From Thermoplasmata archaeon (lineage in GTDB: Archaea > Thermoplasmatota > Thermoplasmata > Thermoplasmatales > Thermoplasmataceae), in NCBI GenBank assembly GCA_021835265.1, contig JAKBQK010000059.1, positions 1-10,348 on the forward strand: a stretch of DNA of 10,348 nucleotides. Reading direction: 5' to 3'. Made by a program: the position numbers and the translations under genes. Below, piece after piece: positions 6,041-10,348 of the stretch. Positions within the stretch are counted from its first letter, which is position 1, and each line of letters starts with the position of its first letter. The notes beneath the pieces are model-generated. The model did no database searches and was not told the DNA's origin. It was given only the letters and a program-made list of their open reading frames with translations.

Positions 6041-6066
6041 GGACAAGCTATCTCTCTTAAGTTTAG

Positions 6067-7278
6067 ATGACTGAAACAATACAGAAAACCTTAGCAGGAA
6101 ATACACTTGACGATTCATGGGACTTCCGTAATAGCGATACTCAATACGGGTCGCACGGGATTCATACGTATCTGGCTGCCATGATTCCTGGAGTGGCAGT
6201 TAAATTAATAAAAAAAACCGTAGCGGAAGACGGTAGTATTTTAGATCCTTTTTGTGGTGGAGGAGCTGTTTTAGTAGAATCAATAAAGCATGGTTTCCAA
6301 CCTACTGGGGTAGATATTAATCCACTTGCTGTATTAATATCTAAGGCTAAAACTACCTATCTAAATAGTGAAATATTAACAGAAACGTTTTCAAATATCG
6401 TCAACAATGCACAAAATAGTAGAGACAAAGGGAAGATATTTCCAAAGTCCAGTAATATTGATTATTGGTTCAAAGATTATATGATTACGCCGTTATCTCG
6501 ACTAATAAATCAGATAAAAGTAGTTCAAGACGATAAAATTAGAAATTTTTTTGAATGCGTATTTTCGGCCACGGTGAGGGATGTTTCATTGACTTATAGA
6601 AATGAACAACGTTTGAGAAGGCTCGAGCCAGAAGATCTCAAGAAGTTCAATCCAGATGTTTATGCTACGTTTCGGAAAAGAGCAAAAGATGCCATAAAAA
6701 GACTTAACTTTCTGCCAAGATATGCTAGCGCAACGGTCATACACGGTTCAACCCTGGATTTGCCTTTTAAAGATGGATCATTTACGAATATTATTTGTTC
6801 TCCACCATACGGTGATGAGCGCAACGGCGTTCCTTATTCGCAGTTCTCTAGAAATATGTTAATATGGTTGGGATATGACAGAGAAGATCTTTTAAACTTA
6901 AAAAAGTTAACATTAGGTGGGATGCAAGAAAATGATAAGTTGTTTGAATCAAATTACCTAGATGAAGTACTTAAGGATATGACAAAAAAACAATCTATTT
7001 CTGAGGCGATTTCATTCTATAATGATTATTTCAGGGCGATGAAGGAAATGATAAGGGTGACGACAAGCAAAATTTCTATAGTAATAGGAAGTAGAACTCT
7101 TCAGGCTAGAACCATAGACAACGCTCAGATAACTATTGATTTTATGAATAATCAAGGATGCAAGCTCGAAGAGAGATACAAGAGAACATTGCCTTCAAAG
7201 AGACTTCCAAAAATGGGGAACAACAAAGGAGCCCAGATAAATGAAGAAGATATCCTAATTTTTGCAATAAAGAGATGA
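6067..7278 (+). CDS. DNA amino-methyltransferase (SPPY type), R-M partner
   Basis: A 403-aa SAM-dependent DNA methyltransferase. An N-terminal HGIHTYLAAM segment (30-39) leads into motif I DPFCGGG (60-66), then GVDINPLA (81-88, acidic end of strand 2). Motif IV is CSPPYGDE (244-251). A variable ~155-residue helical insert between them probably reads the target. SPPY is typical of enzymes methylating exocyclic amino groups, most often N4 of cytosine, which would suit protection of a CCGG-core site; N6-adenine cannot be excluded. The N-terminal layout (H-x-Y-x-A-M, then DPFCGG, then INPLA) matches a family often seen with type II systems. It is divergent from the regulator/endonuclease operon with its own promoter, so it can be made first. 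No truncation is seen. Confidence 0.9.
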   Translation: MTETIQKTLAGNTLDDSWDFRNSDTQYGSHGIHTYLAAMIPGVAVKLIKKTVAEDGSILDPFCGGGAVLVESIKHGFQPTGVDINPLAVLISKAKTTYLNSEILTETFSNIVNNAQNSRDKGKIFPKSSNIDYWFKDYMITPLSRLINQIKVVQDDKIRNFFECVFSATVRDVSLTYRNEQRLRRLEPEDLKKFNPDVYATFRKRAKDAIKRLNFLPRYASATVIHGSTLDLPFKDGSFTNIICSPPYGDERNGVPYSQFSRNMLIWLGYDREDLLNLKKLTLGGMQENDKLFESNYLDEVLKDMTKKQSISEAISFYNDYFRAMKEMIRVTTSKISIVIGSRTLQARTIDNAQITIDFMNNQGCKLEERYKRTLPSKRLPKMGNNKGAQINEEDILIFAIKR

Positions 7279-7416
7279 CTATCATTTAGAAATATAGCAT
7301 AGATACTTGAGAACAGAATTATCAAAAGACAGGTCTTCGTTTGAGATAATTTCTATGGAGCATTTAATAATGGCTTTTCGTTTGAATCTTCAATAATTTT
7401 AGTTAAATATTCCAGA

Positions 7417-7428
7417 CAGTATCTCCGA
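7417..7428. repeat. Left terminal inverted repeat of the IS
   Basis: CAGTATCTCCGA, perfect inverse of 8861-8872. It is the end distal to the transposase start, because the genes read leftward. The two ends diverge after base 12. Confidence 0.9.
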
Positions 7429-7509
7429 GCTGAGTTAACTTTTTAGACCGCTCTGGCTATCCATGCTGAGAGAAGAGGGAAAGAGTGGCCGTCCGCCCAC
7501 AGCCTTTAT

Positions 7510-8595
7510 TCAGGACTGTTTGCGGGTTCTTTCCTTTCTCTCCACGTTGTTCACCATGACTGTGCATGCTTCACTCAGTTCTATCAGATACCTTTTGAAA
7601 CTCACCTCCCCATGATAGAAAAGATACCAGATTGATTCAACCAGCTGCTCATAGGAGAAGAGGAAATAACGGACGCGAATGTCCTTGCTCTTTGTCTTGA
7701 TTCTGCACTCGTCCTGAACCCTGAACATGGTCTCAATGCGCCAGCGGAACTTGTATTTTGCAATGATGTGATCAAGATCGATGTCCGGAACGTTAGTGGC
7801 AAAGCACCAGTCGTAGTACTCTTCGGTACGGTGGTCGTATATCTGTTTCAGGAATGCCAGGTGCATGGAATCACTCACCTTCCTGCCATCCCTGTAGACA
7901 TAGAACTCATGGAGAATGATCTTCTTCTCAGACTGGTTCATGCGTGTGAACTCCTCTTTCACCTGTGGATTCTTCGGGACGAATATCAGGTAGTTCATTT
8001 CCAGATCATTCAGCTTCATTATGAGCTCCTTCGAGTGGAATCCCCTGTCAAACAGCAGGAGATCGACGTGTCCAAATAGTTGACCGAGGAAATCAAGCAT
8101 TGCTGCGATCTCTGAAGGCATATCGTTGCCCATGGGCGATGGTATTGATATTATGGGAAGCCTGAGATCCCTGTTCACAATGCTGGCGGTGAGGTATGAG
8201 AACTTTCCCGTAACACCATGCTCCCCCGTCCAGCCGTGTATCCACAATGTGTCCCTGTTGCCGTAGAAATCCTCATGCGTGTAGTCGAACGCTATCATCA
8301 CTGGATCCGTATTCTCCCATATGAATTTCCCGGAAAGTGCAGATATTCTTGAGAAGAGTGAATCCCCTATTCCTGTTATGGCATCTTTTATGGTATGTCT
8401 TTCGATTGTCAGGTGTATGGAATCTGATCTTGTTCCGACTGTCTCGAGATAGGTGTTTGCAACAGCCGCCCTCAGCAAATCACGGTTGAAGTTGAATCCG
8501 GAAAGGTATCCGGAGTGGTGCCTCAGTTCAAGAGCATCGTTGGTGAACCGCTCAAGTGCACTGAGTGACGTGAGAAGCCTGGGAGCATTGATCAT
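7510..8595 (-). CDS. IS4-superfamily DDE transposase
   Basis: A 361-aa transposase. The first catalytic Asp is Asp104 in MIAFDYTHED, the second Asp183 in LLFDRGFHSKE, and the Glu is Glu288 in YKFRWRIETMFR, which is the IS4-type Y-x-x-R-W-x-x-E signature (Tyr281, Arg284, Glu288). The usual Lys/Arg seven residues after the Glu is an Asp here. Length is normal and there is no frameshift, so it should be active. Its ATG overlaps the stop of the DUF2080-like gene by 4 nt (ATGA), so its translation is probably coupled to that gene. The stop is about 80 nt inside the left inverted repeat. Confidence 0.92.
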   Translation of the reverse strand: MINAPRLLTSLSALERFTNDALELRHHSGYLSGFNFNRDLLRAAVANTYLETVGTRSDSIHLTIERHTIKDAITGIGDSLFSRISALSGKFIWENTDPVMIAFDYTHEDFYGNRDTLWIHGWTGEHGVTGKFSYLTASIVNRDLRLPIISIPSPMGNDMPSEIAAMLDFLGQLFGHVDLLLFDRGFHSKELIMKLNDLEMNYLIFVPKNPQVKEEFTRMNQSEKKIILHEFYVYRDGRKVSDSMHLAFLKQIYDHRTEEYYDWCFATNVPDIDLDHIIAKYKFRWRIETMFRVQDECRIKTKSKDIRVRYFLFSYEQLVESIWYLFYHGEVSFKRYLIELSEACTVMVNNVERKERTRKQS

Positions 8596-8744
8596 TTTAC
8601 CGCTACATACACAGTCTTGCCAAGATATTCCTTTGGGCAGTCTATCTTGGCACTGTTACCAAATTTTGTCACCGTCCTGACGAAATAGCCCTCTATCCCC
8701 GTGATTTCCAGATGGTTCTCAGCGGTCAATGGTTTCTTTTTCAT
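8592..8744 (-). CDS. DUF2080-like transposon-encoded small protein
   Basis: A 50-aa protein starting MKKKPLTAENHLEITGIEGY and containing VTKFGNSAKIDCPKEYLGK, typical of the small archaeal DUF2080 proteins encoded just upstream of transposases. The FGNSAKIDCPKEYLG pattern resembles the swapped-hairpin core of AbrB/MazE proteins, so DNA binding and self-regulation of the element are plausible but unproven. The ORF can be extended upstream to 8816, but the start at 8744 is preferred: the family-like sequence begins there, and a TATA-like element lies 26 nt before it. It overlaps the transposase by 4 nt. Confidence 0.82.
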   Translation of the reverse strand: MKKKPLTAENHLEITGIEGYFVRTVTKFGNSAKIDCPKEYLGKTVYVAVK

Positions 8745-8745
8745 T

Positions 8746-8764
8746 GGATATACATTGCATATCC
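8746..8764. promoter_or_regulatory. Inverted repeat in front of the IS genes, candidate operator
   Basis: GGATAT and ATATCC are perfect inverted arms around a 7-nt spacer. The site fills the gap between the start codon of the DUF2080-like gene (8744) and its TATA element, where a bound repressor would block transcription start. Confidence 0.45.
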
Positions 8765-8766
8765 GA

Positions 8767-8774
8767 TAATAAAT
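8767..8774 (-). promoter_or_regulatory. TATA-like element of the IS operon
   Basis: Read on the minus strand this is TTTATTAT, centred about 26 nt before the ATG at 8744. It predicts a leaderless transcript for the DUF2080-like/transposase pair and supports that start over the longer one. Confidence 0.45.
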
Positions 8775-8860
8775 CTTGCCATAATCGATAGGTGAATAGA
8801 CAACGGAGTACCTCACATAAATCGGGATTAATTAATATTCAGAAAATACAATATTTATCT

Positions 8861-8872
8861 TCGGAGATACTG
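8861..8872. repeat. Right terminal inverted repeat of the IS
   Basis: TCGGAGATACTG, perfect inverse of 7417-7428, followed directly by the target duplicate CCAGA (8873-8877). Confidence 0.9.
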
Positions 8873-8880
8873 CCAGATCA

Positions 8881-8890
8881 AAATTATATA
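8881..8890 (+). promoter_or_regulatory. TATA box of the zinc-ribbon gene, next to the IS insertion
   Basis: AAATTATATA lies about 28 nt before the ATG at 8914 and favours that start over the ATG at 8890. The IS ends only 8 nt upstream of this box, so anything further upstream that once regulated this gene is now displaced by 1.46 kb. Confidence 0.5.
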
Positions 8891-8913
8891 TGTTGATCGT
8901 AATACTACCGCAT

Positions 8914-9108
8914 ATGTTCGATAAAAAGATGAAATGCCCATTTTGTAATTACGAAACGAATAAATTTTTGTTTCAAAGGGAATGGACAACACAGTTTTTG
9001 TTTGTTGATGAAGTTCGATGTCCATCGTGCCATGGTATTTTTAGAATTTATTATGGAACAAAAAAGTATGGTAATGAGATTGCTTACACGATCCCAAAAG
9101 GTGATTAA
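8914..9108 (+). CDS. Small zinc-ribbon protein
   Basis: A 64-aa protein with two Cys-x-x-Cys knuckles, CPFC near the N-terminus and CPSC about 30 residues later, forming one zinc ribbon. An aromatic-rich segment (FQREWTTQFLFVDEVRCPSC) lies between them and a basic C-terminal tail (IAYTIPKG) ends the protein. From memory such 60-70 residue zinc-ribbon proteins occur in several copies in Thermoplasmata and Sulfolobales genomes; their function is unknown, with nucleic-acid binding the usual guess. The ATG at 8890 would add eight hydrophobic residues but overlaps the TATA box, so 8914 is preferred. It is monocistronic and directly downstream of the IS. Confidence 0.72.
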   Translation: MFDKKMKCPFCNYETNKFLFQREWTTQFLFVDEVRCPSCHGIFRIYYGTKKYGNEIAYTIPKGD

Positions 9109-9164
9109 TCGAATCCTTTCTTACTAAATGGGGCTGATCCGAGCTTTCACAAAACTGGAATACT

Positions 9165-9176
9165 ATTATATATAAG
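9165..9176 (+). promoter_or_regulatory. TATA box upstream of the AbrB-like gene
   Basis: ATTATATATAAG is a strong TATA match. It predicts transcription start near 9195 and a leader of about 28 nt before the ATG at 9223. No Shine-Dalgarno is visible in that leader. Confidence 0.5.
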
Positions 9177-9222
9177 AATAACCAGTGCAACAATTTAACT
9201 TATTCCACTCATTCCCCTCTCA

Positions 9223-9384
9223 ATGCCAGATAAACTTATAGCAGTAATTAAGATATCAAATCGCGGTTCTTCATTAAGAATAACCCTACCAAAAGAGATA
9301 GCTGAAAAGTTGAATGTTTCTGAATCAGAACATATAGGGTTTTATGAGGTCAAAGGGGAGATTGTGATTAGGAAGATTGAGTAA
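9223..9384 (+). CDS. AbrB/MazE-like small DNA-binding protein, orphan
   Basis: A 53-aa protein starting MPDKLIAVIKISNRGSSLRI and containing the SpoVT/AbrB swapped-hairpin signature: strand, NRGSSLRITLPKEIAEKL, then EHIGFYEVKGEIVIRKIE. Such proteins dimerise and bind DNA, either as antitoxins (MazE/VapB) or as regulators. No toxin gene follows on the same strand: the next gene is convergent and only 27 nt away. It may therefore be an orphan regulator, or its partner may be the minus-strand gene, which would be an unusual arrangement. Confidence 0.75.
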   Translation: MPDKLIAVIKISNRGSSLRITLPKEIAEKLNVSESEHIGFYEVKGEIVIRKIE

Positions 9385-9411
9385 ATTAGTGCTTCCAACC
9401 TGTTAGTGACC

Positions 9412-10005
9412 TTATAGGAACACCGATGAGTAGGCTTTGACTGCGTTTACTATCTCTTTCTGTAATTTTCGCTCTTCCGTATCACTCAAAACAGGATATC
9501 CTGGGGGGAGAGTTTTAATGGTTTTTTCGGTTAGTGCCTTCTTCATTACCACCTTAGATATTGAATCATTTGGGAATACTCTTACGCTACCCTTCTTGAA
9601 CTTTACGATAATTGGATAAATCTTTGGATCCCAGTGACCTGAAAAATCAGATATTGGATCGTTATAGATAACCTTCTCTACCAGAGCATCCCCAACAATC
9701 TCCCACTTGTAAAAGAAATATACCTTAGTTCCTTTTGATAATAAATGATTTGGAACAGGAAACAACATCTTACTGTGGTCTTCCCAAGTTGCCTCAATCT
9801 TCTTTTTATTTCCTTTATTCATCTTATAGTGGATAGCATAATGATAAGCGTATTTCCTGTTCGGAAGTATATCCGTTAAAAATCCTCTGAGAGCTCCTCT
9901 GTTATAACTTACTCGCTCCTTTTCAGTCCATTTTCCTTTTTCTGTAACACCAAACTCTATGTCCGAGTGTGGGAATATGCAAGATACAGCCTTTTCTTCT
10001 ACCAT
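9412..10005 (-). CDS. Hypothetical protein, possibly with a PUA/EVE-like core
   Basis: A 197-aa soluble protein with no membrane segment or signal peptide. Its middle (about 80-145) has the look of a PUA-superfamily beta-barrel: LLSKGTKVYFFYKWEIVGDA (a 'KG..V.FY.....GdA' pattern of EVE/ASCH domains), then EKVIYNDPISDFSGHWD, then PIIVKFKKGSVRVFP. The N-terminal 75 residues are basic and unassigned; the C-terminal tail is helical with a cluster of charged residues. PUA/EVE domains bind modified bases in RNA or DNA, which would suit a neighbourhood with a DNA methyltransferase. The assignment is by pattern only. It is convergent with the AbrB-like gene. No clear promoter was found upstream. Confidence 0.6.
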   Translation of the reverse strand: MVEEKAVSCIFPHSDIEFGVTEKGKWTEKERVSYNRGALRGFLTDILPNRKYAYHYAIHYKMNKGNKKKIEATWEDHSKMLFPVPNHLLSKGTKVYFFYKWEIVGDALVEKVIYNDPISDFSGHWDPKIYPIIVKFKKGSVRVFPNDSISKVVMKKALTEKTIKTLPPGYPVLSDTEERKLQKEIVNAVKAYSSVFL

Positions 10006-10232
10006 CCTATGATATGATGTAGCCTCGATATTAATTTTTTGTTGCTTGAATAAAAGTATTAAAAAAGATGGCTAAGAAAATGATTTTTGCAAACATCATT
10101 CTTCTCATAGAGGCTAATATTTGTTCATAGTGAAATTGACTAATTCGAATCTCAAAATATCGGATCTTATAGGATAGGGAAAGAACTAGTAATAAGAAAA
10201 ATATCATGAGTTTTATATTTCATAATAGGCAG

Positions 10233-10244
10233 ATTAATATAATG
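10233..10244 (+). promoter_or_regulatory. TATA box of the gene at the right edge
   Basis: ATTAATATAATG is centred about 24 nt before the ATG at 10262 and predicts a leaderless mRNA. Confidence 0.45.
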
Positions 10245-10261
10245 AAAAATTCTATTACAAT

Positions 10262-10348
10262 ATGGAAGAGTGGGAGTTCAAAAGCTTAATTGAAAAATTT
10301 TATTCAAGCTTGACAGAAGGAAGTAAAAGAGAATACTTGATGCTATTT
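10262..10348 (+). CDS. Start of a gene cut by the window edge, possibly a tyrosine recombinase
   Basis: Twenty-nine codons are open to the last base. The peptide begins MEEWEFKSLIEKFY, then SSLTEGSKREYLMLF. The spacing of a hydrophobic helix, then L-T/S-x-x-(S/T)-x-x-x-Y, then a second helix is what the N-terminal core-binding (SAM-like) domain of XerA/integrase-type tyrosine recombinases looks like. With only 29 residues and no catalytic domain in view, this is a suggestion. A TATA box sits at the right distance, supporting this start. The ~250 bases before it (10006-10261) hold AT-rich sequence with no other convincing gene. Confidence 0.45.
   Translation, partial: MEEWEFKSLIEKFYSSLTEGSKREYLMLF

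Larger units (their letters stand above)
7417..8872 (-). mobile_element. Complete insertion sequence (IS4 superfamily, ISH3-like), with TIR and TSD
   Basis: The element is bounded by perfect 12-bp inverted repeats, CAGTATCTCCGA at 7417-7428 and its complement TCGGAGATACTG at 8861-8872, and is 1456 bp long. The 5-bp direct repeat CCAGA lies immediately outside both ends (7412-7416 and 8873-8877), marking the target duplication. It carries two overlapping minus-strand genes, a DUF2080-like protein and a DDE transposase, both intact. Length, 5-bp duplication and transposase type fit archaeal ISH3-like elements, but the family name is inferred. Its base composition is richer in G+C than the surroundings, and the intact ends suggest a recent insertion. 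Removing it rejoins the sequence as ...TATTCCAGATCAAAATTA... Confidence 0.9.

Noticed and set aside
8745..8816. N-terminal extension of the DUF2080-like protein (24 extra residues).
   Set aside because: It would place the inverted repeat and TATA-like element inside the coding sequence, and the extension does not resemble the small DUF2080 proteins.
9109..9222. Possible toxin partner gene for the AbrB-like protein upstream of it.
   Set aside because: Only about 110 bases and no open frame of useful length on either strand.
10068..10130. A 20-codon ORF (MAKKMIFANIILLIEANICS) with an AT-rich stretch upstream.
   Set aside because: Too short to judge, and such ORFs are frequent in AT-rich intergenic DNA.
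1..10348. CRISPR array, tRNA or rRNA genes.
   Set aside because: No regularly spaced direct repeats and no tRNA- or rRNA-like segments were recognised by eye on either strand.

Overview
The window looks like an accessory region of an archaeal chromosome, most likely Thermoplasmata (Thermoplasmatales-like). Three things suggest this. The DNA is AT-rich. TATA-type promoter elements sit about 20-30 nt before several start codons, which implies leaderless mRNAs. There is also an archaeal type of insertion sequence in which a small DUF2080-like protein precedes the transposase. The lineage is inferred from style, not from a marker gene.

Left part (1-3079): the 3' end of an IS110-family transposase enters from the left edge, followed by 333 nt without a gene. 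Then comes a tight four-gene cluster on the + strand: a short-chain dehydrogenase/reductase, a membrane-anchored small beta-rich protein, an uncharacterised 'DWW/CVWD' protein, and a SET-domain protein methyltransferase with post-SET cysteines. The last three overlap or nearly touch (20-nt and 4-nt overlaps) and the SDR is 12 nt upstream, so they are probably co-transcribed. This is the most novel-looking gene set in the window.

Middle (3080-4343): a decaying stretch with a short minus-strand ORF and two plus-strand ORFs that only make sense if single-base frameshifts are allowed. One of these is a broken multi-pass membrane protein.

Right-middle (4344-7278): an orphan PD-(D/E)XK nuclease-like protein, then a complete type II restriction-modification module. 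A winged-helix regulator and the restriction endonuclease are translationally coupled on the - strand. A SPPY-type amino-methyltransferase is divergent on the + strand. The endonuclease carries the full NgoMIV/Cfr10I/Bse634I active site, including the R-x-D-R element that reads a CCGG core, so a CCGG-containing target is predicted. A 17-bp inverted repeat in the divergent promoter region is a candidate operator.

Right part (7412-10348): a complete, apparently intact IS of 1456 bp with 12-bp terminal inverted repeats and a 5-bp target duplication (CCAGA) has landed between the methyltransferase and a small zinc-ribbon gene. After that come an orphan AbrB/MazE-like 53-aa protein, a minus-strand protein with a possible PUA/EVE-like core, and the first 29 codons of a gene whose start resembles the core-binding domain of a tyrosine recombinase. 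Together this is a defence/mobile island: restriction-modification, orphan nuclease, two IS types, a possible integrase, and one unexplained operon.
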